Origin: Collinsella aerofaciens
Lineage (GTDB): Bacteria > Actinomycetota > Coriobacteriia > Coriobacteriales > Coriobacteriaceae
Length of the DNA stretch: 64,000 bases
Assembly: GCF_019131995.1 (NCBI RefSeq)
Contig: NZ_JAHONA010000011.1
Coordinates: 1-64,000, forward strand
Direction: 5' to 3'
Positions 7,893 to 16,753 of the stretch are shown here, piece by piece. The translations under genes were made by a program, and so were the position numbers. The stretch's first letter is position 1; the number at the start of each line of letters is the position of its first letter. A model generated the notes under the pieces. That model did not search any database and had not been told where the DNA came from. It saw only the letters and a program-made list of their open reading frames with translations.

Positions 7893-7914
7893 CCCGCCTC
7901 GGGGAGGAGGCGGG
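7893..7914. other. Short GC hairpin in the rpsA-rnpB gap
   Basis: CCCGCCTC and GAGGCGGG form a perfect 8-bp stem with a 6-nt loop. No T-run follows. The rest of 7797-8072 shows no supported gene. The sequence TACACT just before 8073 may be the -10 of the RNase P RNA promoter. Confidence 0.3.
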
Positions 7915-8072
7915 AACGCACCGAGTAGACGGAGGGGTGCGGAGCGCGGTCGTGTCTCGACTGACGACGTTGCCCATCGACAGGACCATTGTAGCGCATG
8001 GCGGTTCTTGGTTTATCGTGTCGAGCGTTTGCGTTGTGCCATTGCCTGCGGCAACGGTGTGTTACACTCTTG

Positions 8073-8440
8073 CACTGCTGAGTGGGCCAGACGGTCGCGC
8101 GATGTGCTGCTTGCAGCACGCGTGAGGAAAGTCCGGGCTCCAGAGGGCGGGATGCCGGCTAACGGCCGGGCGGAGTGATCCGACGGAAAGCGCCGCAGAA
8201 AAGAAGACTCCCACCTGCGCCGCAAGGCGTAAAGGGAAAAGCTGAAACGGTGGTGTAAGAGACCACCAGCGTCGTGGTAACACGGCGGCTTGGCAAGCCC
8301 CATCCGGAGCAAGCGCGAATAGGAACGCTATGGGCCGGCCCGGTCCGCGTTCGGGTAGCGTGCGTGGAACTGCACGGTAACGTGCAGACAAGATAAATGA
8401 CCGTTCACGACAGAACCCGGCTTATCGGCCCACTCAGCAC
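8073..8440 (+). ncRNA. rnpB: RNase P RNA (M1 RNA)
   Basis: The catalytic RNA that matures tRNA 5' ends. Conserved pieces are in order: GAGGAAAGTCCGGGCTC near the 5' end, the GGAGCAAGCGCGAATAGG region, and the 3' ACAGAACCCGGCTTAT that forms helix P4 with the 5' block. The ends pair (GTGGGCC near 8082 with GGCCCAC near 8428). The type A-like layout fits actinobacteria. Ends are given to within a few bases. A nested hairpin element follows after 12 nt (8453-8557). Confidence 0.95.
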
Positions 8441-8452
8441 TTTGTTGACGCT

Positions 8453-8557
8453 GCGAACCCGTCAGCGCGGCAATCTGCCTTTCAAGCCTTCGGGCATGAC
8501 CATAAGGTCAATGCCCTTGTCTTTCAAGGCACCTTGCTCGCGCTGACGGGTTCTCGC
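8453..8557 (+). ncRNA. Nested multi-helix RNA-like element, copy A
   Basis: About 105 nt fold into one long arm. An outer 15-bp helix (GAACCCGTCAGCGCG with its complement) is followed by GCAA/TTGC, an internal loop UC opposite CC, helix UGCCUU/AAGGCA, a large internal loop (UCAAGCCUUC opposite UUGUCUUUC), and a terminal hairpin (GGGCAUGACC with GGUCAAUGCCC). Copy B at 23896-24000 has the same internal loops with different but still paired helices, which points to selection on RNA structure. It lies between rnpB and the yigZ-like gene with no T-run after it. It could be a structured RNA, a processed spacer, or a palindromic mobile element. The other 110 bp before 8669 show nothing else. Confidence 0.6.
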
Positions 8558-8668
8558 TGTTGGTGACGGTATCATTGGCGTTTCCGTTCTTGTTGGCGAG
8601 GTCAACGGTGCTGTCTTTGCCGTATTATTGAGGCTGTTTGTTGCTGCGCTTTATTTTGTTGAGGGGCT

Positions 8669-9307
8669 TTGTTGGACAGCTATTTTACTCTGCAATCGAA
8701 TATTGAGGTTTCGGGCGAATTTGTGGACCGCAAGAGCCGGTTTATTGCCCAGCTGGTCCATATTGAGTCCGAGGATGAGGCGAATGCCTTTATCGAGACC
8801 GTTCGCAAACGTCATTACGACGCTCGACACAATGTTCCCGCGTGGATTTTGGTCGATGGACGCGAGCGTCAAAGCGATGACGGTGAGCCGAGCCGCACGA
8901 GCGGTATGCCGACGCTCGAGGTGTTGCGCGGCGCGGGGCTCAAAAATGTTTGCTGCGTAGTGACGCGCTATTTTGGTGGCACGCTGTTGGGGCCTGGTGG
9001 CTTGGTACGCGCCTATACCGCGGCGACGCAAGCGGCGGTGGCCGCGGCTCGGGAGGCCGGGCAGATCGTCGAGATGACGAGCGTCGTGCCTGTTGACGTG
9101 CATGTGGCCTATCCGCAGTATGAGCAGGTGCTTCGCTTGGCGCAGGATTCGGGTGCCAAGGTTTCGGATACCGATTACGCGGATGCCGTGACACTTCACT
9201 TGGTGTTTAAGGCGGGGGAGCAGGAGTCTTTTTGCGCCAGGATGCGCGAGCTTATGGCGGGGCGTGAGGAGATTGAGGTCGGCGCTCCCGAATTTGCCGA
9301 GTTCTAA
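8669..9307 (+). CDS. yigZ: IMPACT/YigZ-family protein
   Basis: 212 residues. The N-terminal IMPACT domain is plain: FVDRKSRFIAQLVHIESEDE, then DARHNVPAWIL, DDGEPSRTSGMPTLEVLRG and RYFGGTLLGPGGLVRAYTAA. A C-terminal DUF1949-type domain follows (residues about 140-205). The start is TTG at 8669 with GAGGGG 6-8 nt upstream; no ATG gives the full domain. Family members are linked to translation regulation or ribosome association, but the biochemical role is unsettled. It stands alone with a strong terminator. Confidence 0.85.
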   Translation: MLDSYFTLQSNIEVSGEFVDRKSRFIAQLVHIESEDEANAFIETVRKRHYDARHNVPAWILVDGRERQSDDGEPSRTSGMPTLEVLRGAGLKNVCCVVTRYFGGTLLGPGGLVRAYTAATQAAVAAAREAGQIVEMTSVVPVDVHVAYPQYEQVLRLAQDSGAKVSDTDYADAVTLHLVFKAGEQESFCARMRELMAGREEIEVGAPEFAEF

Positions 9308-9310
9308 CGG

Positions 9311-9357
9311 CGACGGCCGGCGTGCTTTTGGATTGATTCCAAGCGCGCCGGCCGTCG
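9311..9357. terminator. Strong bidirectional terminator hairpin
   Basis: CGACGGCCGGCG pairs perfectly with CGCCGGCCGTCG (12 bp), followed by ATTTAT. It separates yigZ (plus) from the convergent C_GCAxxG_C_C gene (minus). Confidence 0.75.
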
Positions 9358-9374
9358 ATTTATGTTGCCGCCGT

Positions 9375-9821
9375 TTACTCGGCGAGCTGCTTTAGTACAT
9401 CACAGGCGATTTCGACGGCATCGTCGATGCAACCGGGACAGCTGCGGAGCGGACCCTTGTCCGATCCGATGCCCTTGAGCGTGCCGCAGACGGTCGTCGT
9501 GTTCTTCTCGCCAAAGCGCTTGGCAATCTCGCGCGACAGCTTGTAGGTCTGGCCCTTGGTCTTCGGGTTTTCCATGCCATCGCTCATTACAAAGCCCATG
9601 ATGGCCACGGCGCCCGAGATGGCGCCGCAGGTCTCGGTCATACCGCCCATGCCGGCGCCAAAGCCCTCGGTGAGGGTAAAGGCGACCTGGGGGTCGAGCC
9701 CGACAGCGGGCGCGAGCGTGCAGGCGACGGCCTGGGCGCAGTTAAAGCCACGGGCGTGGTATTCGGCAGCCTGAGCCTGACAGGCGGTGATGTCGAGCTG
9801 GGCCGTATCGATTTGCTTCAT
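9375..9821 (-). CDS. C_GCAxxG_C_C family redox-type protein
   Basis: 148 residues. Conserved cysteines fit the family pattern: Cys28 (FNCAQA), Cys65 (ETCGAISG), Cys112, and Cys128/Cys131 (RSCPGC). The family is defined by this spacing and is found in anaerobes; metal or cluster binding is likely but the function is not established. I chose ATG at 9819-9821 because AAGGAG precedes it; the frame is open further upstream without such a site. A relative lies at 25257-25802 inside the reductase operon, so there are two versions within 16 kb. Confidence 0.8.
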   Translation of the reverse strand: MKQIDTAQLDITACQAQAAEYHARGFNCAQAVACTLAPAVGLDPQVAFTLTEGFGAGMGGMTETCGAISGAVAIMGFVMSDGMENPKTKGQTYKLSREIAKRFGEKNTTTVCGTLKGIGSDKGPLRSCPGCIDDAVEIACDVLKQLAE

Positions 9822-10051
9822 CGTTGTCTCCTTGGTTACGGTGTACCCGCCTATGGTACCCGTGACGGGGCATGTAATCATCGAGAGCTTCATGTATGCC
9901 TCGTTTTTATCTATCGAGCAAATGCCCAAGGCTTGAGATAAATACCTCTGATCAATTTGTCCCGTAACCTACCTTGGGGATGGGTTGAGAGGGGTGCAGG
10001 GTAGCGGTATCGTGAACCGAATAAAATGTAACCCAGGCAAGGGAGCTAGAT

Positions 10052-11335
10052 ATGAGCGAGCAGACCATCGGAACTACATGTGTTCAGGGCGGCTATCACC
10101 CGGGAGATGCGGAGCCGCGCCAGGTGCCCATCTACCAGTCCACCACGTGGAAGTACGACACGTCCGAGCACATGGGTAAGCTGTTTGACCTAGAGGAGTC
10201 GGGCTACTTCTACAGCCGTTTGCAGAACCCCACGTGCGATCTCGTTGCCGCCAAGATCTGCGAGATGGAGGGCGGCACCGCTGCGATGCTCACGAGCTCG
10301 GGCATGGCTGCGAATTTTCTCGCGATCTTTAACGTGGTCGGTGCCGGCGATCATGTGGTCGCGAGCTCTGCCATTTACGGCGGTACGTATAACCTGCTCG
10401 CCCACACCATGGGCCGCATGGGCGTGACCTGCACGTTCGTTGCCCCCGACTGCACCGACGAGGAGCTCGAGGCGGCATTTGAGCCCAATACCAAGCTCGT
10501 CTTTGGCGAGACGATCGCCAACCCCGCCCTCGCCGTGCTCGATATTGAGCGCTTTGCCAAGGCCGCACATGACCACGGCGTGCCGCTGATGGTCGACAAC
10601 ACCTTCCCGACGCCCGTGATGTGCCGTCCCTTTGAGTGGGGCGCCGACATCGTTACGCACTCTACCAGCAAGTACATGGATGGACATGCTGCCTACCTGG
10701 GCGGCGTGATCGTCGACCACGGCCAGTTTGACTGGATGGCCCATGCAGACAAGTTCCCGGGTCTCACCACGCCCGACGAGAGCTACCACGGCGTGACGTA
10801 TGCCGAGAAGTTCGGTCGCGAGGGTGCCTTCATTACCAAGGCAACCGCTCAGCTCATGCGCGACCTCGGCCCCATGCAGAACCCGCAGGCGGCGTTCTTC
10901 CTGAACAGCTCGCTCGAGAGCCTGCACGTGCGTATGCCGCGCCACTGTGAGAACGGCCTGGCGGTCGCCAAGTTCCTGCAGAGCCACCCCAAGGTGCGCT
11001 TTGTGAGCTATCCGGGCCTGGAGGGCGACAAGTACTACGACATGGCGCAGAAGTACATGCCCAACGGCACCTGCGGTGTCGTGAGCTTTGGCTTTAACGG
11101 TGGTCGTGCGGCGGCCGAGACCTTTATGAAGAGCCTTAAGCTCGCCCAGATTGCCACACACGTGGCCGATGCGCGCACCTGCTGCCTGCACCCGGCAAAC
11201 GCCACCCATCGCCAGATGAACGACGAGGAGCTCATCGCCTGCGGCATCTCCGCCGACATGGTGCGCCTGTCGTGCGGCCTTGAGGACACGGCCGATCTGA
11301 TTGCCGACATTGAGCAGGCGCTCGAGCAGTGCTAG
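10052..11335 (+). CDS. metY: O-acetylhomoserine sulfhydrylase / aminocarboxypropyltransferase
   Basis: 427 residues, the length of MetY enzymes. PLP-fold landmarks are the SGMAANFLAIFNVVGAGDHV region, VDNTFPTPVMCRPFEWGADI, and the PLP lysine Lys207 in THSTSKYMDGHAAYLGGVIV. It makes homocysteine from O-acetylhomoserine and sulfide, or methionine with methanethiol. The ATG at 10052 follows GGGAGC. The leader contains a piece (TGATCAATTTGTCCC, near 9950-9965) that matches one arm of the palindrome at 60451-60556. I see no SAM riboswitch. A terminator follows at 11406. Confidence 0.92.
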   Translation: MSEQTIGTTCVQGGYHPGDAEPRQVPIYQSTTWKYDTSEHMGKLFDLEESGYFYSRLQNPTCDLVAAKICEMEGGTAAMLTSSGMAANFLAIFNVVGAGDHVVASSAIYGGTYNLLAHTMGRMGVTCTFVAPDCTDEELEAAFEPNTKLVFGETIANPALAVLDIERFAKAAHDHGVPLMVDNTFPTPVMCRPFEWGADIVTHSTSKYMDGHAAYLGGVIVDHGQFDWMAHADKFPGLTTPDESYHGVTYAEKFGREGAFITKATAQLMRDLGPMQNPQAAFFLNSSLESLHVRMPRHCENGLAVAKFLQSHPKVRFVSYPGLEGDKYYDMAQKYMPNGTCGVVSFGFNGGRAAAETFMKSLKLAQIATHVADARTCCLHPANATHRQMNDEELIACGISADMVRLSCGLEDTADLIADIEQALEQC

Positions 11336-11405
11336 GCTAGCGTGTGTGCGAGGCGTGGGACGGCTTTTCGGCTGACGACGTCCTCATAGTTCCGATTCCG
11401 TAGGC

Positions 11406-11451
11406 GGGACCCCGATCGTGACCGTTTGTAGGCGATTGGGGTCCCGTTTTT
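11406..11451 (+). terminator. metY terminator
   Basis: GGGACCCCGATCG pairs with CGATTGGGGTCCC and is followed by GTTTTT. It is positioned between metY and the MFS gene. Confidence 0.85.
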
Positions 11452-11476
11452 GAGTTGCACGATAGAAAGGATATAC

Positions 11477-12781
11477 ATGGAGAAAACTGCCGAGCAGCTG
11501 CGCCGCGAACACATTGCCCTGGAGGGCGACACCCACGGTAAGAATAAATGGGCGATTCTGTTCACCGTGCTCGCCATGACCTTTATGGCGTGTCTGGATG
11601 CGAGCATCGTGACGGTGGCGCTCCCAGTGATGCAAAAGGAGCTGGGGGTGGGTCTCGACCGCATTCAGCTCGTGAGCTCGGCGTATCTGCTCGCGACGTG
11701 TGTCGCCATGCTGCCGTTTGGTCGCTTGGGCGATGTGCGCGGCAAGGTGAATGTGTTCCAGCTTGGTGTGATCGTCTTTACGGGTGGCTCGCTGCTTTGC
11801 GGGCTTTCGGCTTCGCTCGAGGTGCTTATCTTGGCGCGTTTCGTGCAGGGCATTGGCTGTGCCGCCGCGATGGCCAACAATATGGGCATCATCACCGAGT
11901 CGTTTCCGGCGCGTGAGCGCGGTCGTGCCATGGGCATTCTGGCGACCTTTGTGGCTCTTGGCATGATGTGCGGCCCCGTGCTCGGCGGCGTGCTGGTGGC
12001 GAGCTTTCCCTGGGAGAGCATCTTCCTTATCAATCTGCCCATTGGCGTAATCTCGTTTATCGTGGGACTCTATACGCTGCCGCATGTGAAGCCGGAGGCT
12101 GGCGAACGCCCTATGCCGTTGACAGAGGCGGCGCGTCGCTGCTTTGCGAGCTCGGCTTTCACGATTAACCTGGCTTGCATGCTTATCGTGTTCGTGGGTA
12201 TCGGTGCCTCCGAGTTTGTGCTGCCGTTCTACTTTCAGGATGCCCACGGCTTTAGCTCCGATATCTCCGGCCTGTTGTTTTTGGCGATGCCGGTCGTGAA
12301 TGCCTTTGTGGGCCCGCTTTCGGGCTCGGTGTCCGACCGTGTTGGTTGTGAAGCGCCCACAGCCGTTGGCCTGGGCGTGTACGTGTGCGGTCTCTTTGCG
12401 GTGAGCACGCTTGACGAGCACTCTTCCATCTTGATGATTGTGTGCTGTGTCGCGTTTATGTCGTGCGGCACGTCGATCTTCCAGAGTCCCAATAATTCGC
12501 TGTATATGGGTTCGGCTCCGCGTGAGGCGCTTGGCTTTGCGGGCAGCTTGAGCAGCTTGGCGCGCTATGCGGGCATAGCGCTGGGTATTACGGCGGCGTC
12601 GCGCATCCTGTATGGACAGACGAGCGCGGCGATGGGCAAGACGGTCACGAGCTATGTGGCGGGTCGTCCGGACGTGTTCCTCTTTGGCTTCCGTTTGGTA
12701 TTCTACGTGCTGATGGCCGTTGCTACCGTGGGCTTTGCGCTCACATTGGTACGTTTGGTGAGGACGCGCACCCGGCATTAG
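11477..12781 (+). CDS. MFS exporter, DHA2/EmrB-QacA-like
   Basis: 434 residues with about 12 hydrophobic segments. LDASIVTVALPVMQKELG in the first helix matches the D-(1)-T/S-I-V-N/T-V-A-L-P motif of the DHA2 multidrug exporters, and FGRLGDVRGK is the loop 2-3 motif of MFS proteins. A conserved RFVQGIGCAAAMANNMGIIT segment follows. It is likely a proton-driven drug or metabolite exporter; the substrate is unknown. The start at 11477 has GAAAGGA upstream. It has no regulator beside it. Confidence 0.85.
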   Translation: MEKTAEQLRREHIALEGDTHGKNKWAILFTVLAMTFMACLDASIVTVALPVMQKELGVGLDRIQLVSSAYLLATCVAMLPFGRLGDVRGKVNVFQLGVIVFTGGSLLCGLSASLEVLILARFVQGIGCAAAMANNMGIITESFPARERGRAMGILATFVALGMMCGPVLGGVLVASFPWESIFLINLPIGVISFIVGLYTLPHVKPEAGERPMPLTEAARRCFASSAFTINLACMLIVFVGIGASEFVLPFYFQDAHGFSSDISGLLFLAMPVVNAFVGPLSGSVSDRVGCEAPTAVGLGVYVCGLFAVSTLDEHSSILMIVCCVAFMSCGTSIFQSPNNSLYMGSAPREALGFAGSLSSLARYAGIALGITAASRILYGQTSAAMGKTVTSYVAGRPDVFLFGFRLVFYVLMAVATVGFALTLVRLVRTRTRH

Positions 12782-12941
12782 CGTGTTGGGAGGCTGTCTG
12801 CCACGAATCGGGCCTATCTACTGGTCTTGCAGCTTTATGGTGCGATGCGGCTTGTGGGACGGGCGGGGGTCGGTCCGTGGTAGACTATCGAACAACGTTT
12901 ATTAATCGCGCGGTATCGTTGCCGCGAGAAGGGGTTGCGCC

Positions 12942-13520
12942 ATGCAGGAGCTTGAGGATCGTATTCGCCATGACGGCATCGTAAAGGCCGGTAACGTCCT
13001 TAAGGTTGATGCCTTCCTCAACCACCAGTGCGACGTTGAGCTGTTCGACCATATGGGCGCCGAGTGGGCCCGTCTGTTCGAGGGTGTCGAGATCAACAAG
13101 ATCCTGACGATCGAGGCTTCGGGCATTGGCATGGCTTGCATTGCGGCCCAGCATTTTGGCGGCGTGCCGGTGGTCTTTGCCAAGAAGGCACAGTCCATCA
13201 ACCTCGACGGCGAGCAGTATGCCACGACCATCTACTCCTTTACCAAGCAGAAGGAGTACCCGGTTATCGTTGGTAAGCGCTTCCTGTCCGAGGGCGACAA
13301 GGTCCTGATTATCGACGACTTCCTGGCCAACGGCTGCGCGCTCGAGGGTCTTATCAAGATCTGTGAGGCTGCGGGTGCCGAGGTATCTGGTATTGGCATT
13401 GCGGTGGAGAAGGGCTTCCAAGGCGGTGGCGATAAGCTCCGCAAGCGCGGCTTCCGCGTTGAGAGCCTGGCCCGTATCGCCGATATGGACTGCGAGAACG
13501 GCGAGATCACCTTCGCCTAA
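12942..13520 (+). CDS. xpt: Xanthine phosphoribosyltransferase
   Basis: 192 residues, the usual Xpt length. The PRPP-binding motif [20 protein letters not shown] and the N-terminal [18 protein letters not shown] region identify it. It salvages xanthine to XMP. The ATG at 12942 lies within a leader that shows no purine riboswitch core; TAGACT near 12883 is a plausible -10. A strong palindromic terminator follows. Confidence 0.92.
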   Translation: MQELEDRIRHDGIVKAGNVLKVDAFLNHQCDVELFDHMGAEWARLFEGVEINKILTIEASGIGMACIAAQHFGGVPVVFAKKAQSINLDGEQYATTIYSFTKQKEYPVIVGKRFLSEGDKVLIIDDFLANGCALEGLIKICEAAGAEVSGIGIAVEKGFQGGGDKLRKRGFRVESLARIADMDCENGEITFA

Positions 13521-13548
13521 GCGCGCAACACAAGCGATTGGTATGCGA

Positions 13549-13583
13549 TGTGACAAAGGGACTGTCCCTTTGTCACATTTTTT
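13549..13583 (+). terminator. Palindromic terminator after xpt
   Basis: TGTGACAAAGGGA and TCCCTTTGTCACA form a perfect 13-bp stem with a 3-nt loop, followed by six Ts. It ends xpt and precedes the ribosome site of the next gene. The GGGAC core recalls other intergenic palindromes in the window. Confidence 0.85.
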
Positions 13584-13603
13584 GTATGAGGGGAGGTGTT
13601 GAT

Positions 13604-13984
13604 ATGGATGAGAACAAGATGGGATGGAGCGAGTATGCACGCTATGCCGAGATGTCGGTCGAGGAGTTGGCACGCGATTGCGAAGTGCAGGTGTTTCGCG
13701 CGACGGGTCCGGGCGGACAGGGCGTGAACACGACGGACTCGGCGGTACGCATGAAGCATGGGCCCACGGGGATTGTCGTGACGGCGCGCGAGAGCCGCAG
13801 TCAGTTTCAGAATCGTAGCTGCTGTCTGCGTAAGCTGCGCGCTGAGCTTGAGCGTCGTGGCCGTCCGCCGCGTCGACGCGTAAAGACCAAGGTGCCCCAG
13901 CGCTCTCGCCAGCGCAGGCTCAATGATAAGCACTTCAACGCCATTAAAAAGGCCAACCGTCGCAAACCGGGCAGCGACGAATGA
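13604..13984 (+). CDS. Class I release-factor-like protein (GGQ domain only, ArfB-like)
   Basis: 126 residues. The GGQ catalytic motif (residues 37-39, in [20 protein letters not shown]) is present, but the codon-recognition domains of RF1/RF2 are absent. The basic C-terminal tail ([20 protein letters not shown]) resembles the ribosome-entry tail of ArfB/YaeJ, which hydrolyses peptidyl-tRNA on stalled ribosomes. The ATG at 13604 follows GGGGAGG; the earlier in-frame ATG would place the ribosome site inside the coding sequence. A ribosome-rescue role is inferred. Confidence 0.8.
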   Translation: MDENKMGWSEYARYAEMSVEELARDCEVQVFRATGPGGQGVNTTDSAVRMKHGPTGIVVTARESRSQFQNRSCCLRKLRAELERRGRPPRRRVKTKVPQRSRQRRLNDKHFNAIKKANRRKPGSDE

Positions 13985-13992
13985 TCTCCTCA

Positions 13993-14063
13993 TAAGTTGC
14001 GGTGAAATAGGGACTGTTTTACGGCTTTAGCTGCATAAACAGTCCCTATTTCACCGCAACTTA
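13993..14063. repeat. Long palindrome, family 1 copy 1
   Basis: Two 27-nt arms, each beginning TAAGTTGCGGTGAAATAGGG, are perfectly complementary around a 17-nt spacer. Copies with nearly the same arms are at 33732-33798 and 35012-35082. It lies between two convergent genes and may act as a bidirectional terminator as well as being a dispersed repeat. Confidence 0.85.
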
Positions 14064-14070
14064 GGGATGG

Positions 14071-15033
14071 CTAGTGGGTGGGGCGCCAGACGTGGAGGGC
14101 TCCGCCGAGGACGTCGACCTCGATGCGCGAGGCGACGATGGGCTCGCCGTCGGCCTGGATGGGGTAGTCGGGCTCCTCGAACGTGAGCTCGGCATGACGG
14201 CAACGACGCATGCGAACCGGCGGCAGCTTGGTATGATGGCCGTCCTTGGCCGAAAGAAACATAGGCAGGGCGACCGCACGGGGGACGGGGCCGCAGGCGT
14301 AGCAGACGTCGAGCATGCCGTCGCAGGGGTCGGCTTCGGGGCAGATGCGATAGCCCGAGCCATAGGTGGGCCCCAGCTGGATGGCCATAATAATCGCCTG
14401 CACGCGCTCTGCGGGCGCACCGTCAAAGCTGACCGTCATGGGATAGTTGCGGTAGCGCAGGCCAAACTGCTCAAGTCCCGATAGAGTGTAGAGCGGAGCG
14501 CCGGCGAGCCCCGTCTTTTTTCGCAGCTCGGTGGTGCCCAGGCCGATGGCGGCATCGATGCCGACCGAAAGCGTCTGGTCGTAGTACTCGACGGTCGCCT
14601 CGCCGCTACCGCTTGCGGGGTTCCATGAGCGAATGCGTCCGATATCCTGACGCTGCAGCTCGCAGGTGAGCAGCGCGCCAAAATCTTTGCCGGAGAAATC
14701 GTCGATACCGAGCGTTTGGGCAAAATCGTTGCCGGAGCCTACGGGCAGGACGGCAAGGGCGGGACGGACCGCCTCATCCTGCGTCATGAGTCCATTGACG
14801 ACCTCGTGGATCACGCCGTCGCCGCCGAGTGCGATAACCGTGCGGTAGCCCTGGGCCCGTGCGGCAAGTTCCTTGGCATGTCCCATGCGCTCGGTCAGCA
14901 CCAGGTCAAACTGGGATGAGCGCGTGGTCATGTCCAAAAAGCGCTGCAGGCGCTTGGCAACTTCGCGCGCCGCACCCGACTGGGCGGCGGGGTTGGCGAT
15001 GATGAGCGTGCGACCAAAATCAGTTGCGTGCAT
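14071..15033 (-). CDS. Diacylglycerol kinase/sphingosine kinase-like lipid kinase
   Basis: 320 residues. The catalytic core is recognised by LIIANPAAQSG, the nucleotide-binding GGDGVIHEVVNGL and PVGSGNDFAQTLGI, and the C-terminal IQADGEP. Such proteins phosphorylate diacylglycerol or related lipids at the membrane (YegS/DgkB group). The ATG at 15031-15033 with GGGAG upstream gives the natural N-terminus; an earlier ATG at 15055-15057 lacks a ribosome site. The downstream palindrome separates it from the convergent ArfB-like gene. Confidence 0.85.
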   Translation of the reverse strand: MHATDFGRTLIIANPAAQSGAAREVAKRLQRFLDMTTRSSQFDLVLTERMGHAKELAARAQGYRTVIALGGDGVIHEVVNGLMTQDEAVRPALAVLPVGSGNDFAQTLGIDDFSGKDFGALLTCELQRQDIGRIRSWNPASGSGEATVEYYDQTLSVGIDAAIGLGTTELRKKTGLAGAPLYTLSGLEQFGLRYRNYPMTVSFDGAPAERVQAIIMAIQLGPTYGSGYRICPEADPCDGMLDVCYACGPVPRAVALPMFLSAKDGHHTKLPPVRMRRCRHAELTFEEPDYPIQADGEPIVASRIEVDVLGGALHVWRPTH

Positions 15034-15120
15034 GGGGCGACTCCCGGCGTGTGGCATGACAGTGCGGTCGCGCTCAGGTCGAATTGCCCCCGATTGTGGC
15101 TGCACGGCGAATACTTACGT

Positions 15121-16542
15121 CTACTCTATCAGGTCGTTGTGGCGCTCGATAGCATCCGCCACCGTACCGCCCTCATCCACAATAAGCGAACGACGCTTGG
15201 GTGAGATAATGCGCTGGGCGGGGTACACGCCGCGGTGTCCGCCGGCGAGATAGCTGATAAAGGCCACGATGACAAAGAACCCGGCGGCCGTGCCGTGGAA
15301 CAGGTCGATGGCCATCATGCAGGTGGTGATGGGCACGTTAAGGCCGGCGCAGAATACACCGAGCATGCCCAGCGCCGCCAGAAAGCTGGGGTCGATTCCG
15401 ACGAGGCAACCGATCCAGCCGCCGAGTGCCGCACCGATGCCAAACAGGGGCGTGACCTCGCCGCCTTGGAAGCCCGCGCCCAGGGTGAGCGCTGTGACGA
15501 CCAACTTGATGACTGCGTCCGCCAGGGTGGTGTTGCCGGCAAATCCGGCGCCGGAAAGCCACGTGGAAAGGCCGGCGTAGTCCCAGGCGTCGAGGAGGGC
15601 ATAGGCGGCCAAAACCACGAGTGCGCCTATGAGTGCGCGAACGAGGTAATTGGTGATAAAGCGACCGTACAGGCTCTTGACGGTTCGAACTGACCAGGCA
15701 AAGAGGCGTGCCGTCAGACCGAAGATAATGGCACTGATAACAACGATGACAACCGTCCGTGGTGTCATGTTGGGAACGCTGGCGATAACATTCGCCTCGT
15801 ACTCGGTTCCCAAGGCAAGCGACGTAAAGTAGCCGGTAAACGAAGCGACCAGGCAGTAGATGCCCGCGGTGTAGTCGATCTTGCCGATGAAGCACATCTC
15901 CATGCCAAAGAAAGCCCCGGCAAGGGGCGAGCCGAACACGGCGCCAAAGGCCGACGAGATGCCGGCGAGCATGAGGTCGTGGTGGTCATGCTTTTTGAGG
16001 TGGGCGAGGCTCGAGATGTTGCTGGCGATGGTGCCGCCAATCTGCACCGCAGCTCCCTCGCGACCGGCCGAGCCGCCGGTGAGGTGCGTGAGCGTGGAGC
16101 AGACGAAGGTGAGGATGGCCATGCGCATATGGATGAGGCGTGTGCCCAGAGCGGAGTCGATGACCAGGTTGTTGCCACGCTTGGCGGCGAGACCGTGGTT
16201 TTTGTACACCCATGCGGTGGCAACGCCCATAACGGGAAGCAGCGCGTAAATCCACGCATGGTGCTCGCGATAGTCGGTCGCGATATTTAATGAGGCCAAA
16301 AACGCCCAAGCGGCAACGCCCATGGCGAGCGAGACGGTGACGACGAGTACGAGCAACTTAGTGCTCGCTAGTAGGTTGCGGGCGTTGCGGCGCGTGTCGG
16401 CAGCCAAGAGATGCTCGGAGCGGGTAAGTTGATGCCTGCCTGCCGTGATGACGTCATTAAGGGAGAAAAAACCGCCGTCGTCGAGCGGCTGGAAATGATC
16501 CTGCGCTTTGTTTGCGCTTTCGGGTTTGTCGTTATGAGCCAT
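15121..16542 (-). CDS. ClC-family chloride channel/antiporter
   Basis: 473 residues with about ten hydrophobic segments. The ClC signatures are seen as GGSAGREGAAVQIGGTIAS (the GREG ion-pathway motif) and GAGFQGGEVTPLFGIGAALG (equivalent to the GxFxP region). It is probably a Cl-/H+ antiporter or anion channel of the inner membrane. The selectivity motif differs from EcClC, so fluoride or other anions are not excluded. The ATG at 16540-16542 follows AGAGGA. Confidence 0.85.
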   Translation of the reverse strand: MAHNDKPESANKAQDHFQPLDDGGFFSLNDVITAGRHQLTRSEHLLAADTRRNARNLLASTKLLVLVVTVSLAMGVAAWAFLASLNIATDYREHHAWIYALLPVMGVATAWVYKNHGLAAKRGNNLVIDSALGTRLIHMRMAILTFVCSTLTHLTGGSAGREGAAVQIGGTIASNISSLAHLKKHDHHDLMLAGISSAFGAVFGSPLAGAFFGMEMCFIGKIDYTAGIYCLVASFTGYFTSLALGTEYEANVIASVPNMTPRTVVIVVISAIIFGLTARLFAWSVRTVKSLYGRFITNYLVRALIGALVVLAAYALLDAWDYAGLSTWLSGAGFAGNTTLADAVIKLVVTALTLGAGFQGGEVTPLFGIGAALGGWIGCLVGIDPSFLAALGMLGVFCAGLNVPITTCMMAIDLFHGTAAGFFVIVAFISYLAGGHRGVYPAQRIISPKRRSLIVDEGGTVADAIERHNDLIE

Positions 16543-16753
16543 ACGTTCCTCTTTTAGGTTGCAACGCAAGCAATTATAAAACGCGGTAAACGCGACGAGC
16601 CGGTGGGTTGGTTTCCATTCTGTTTCTCGGCCTGCAACCGACAGGTGTATTTGCGGGTACAGGCCGAGTCGCGGTCGTGCGTCGGGGGATTATACTGAGA
16701 CAAGCATAAAGAATTGGCGCCCCTGTTGTGCGCCGTGGCATTAAGAGGTGCAT

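Noticed and set aside
12782..12941. Purine riboswitch upstream of xpt
   Set aside because: The conserved junction core and loop-loop sequences are absent.
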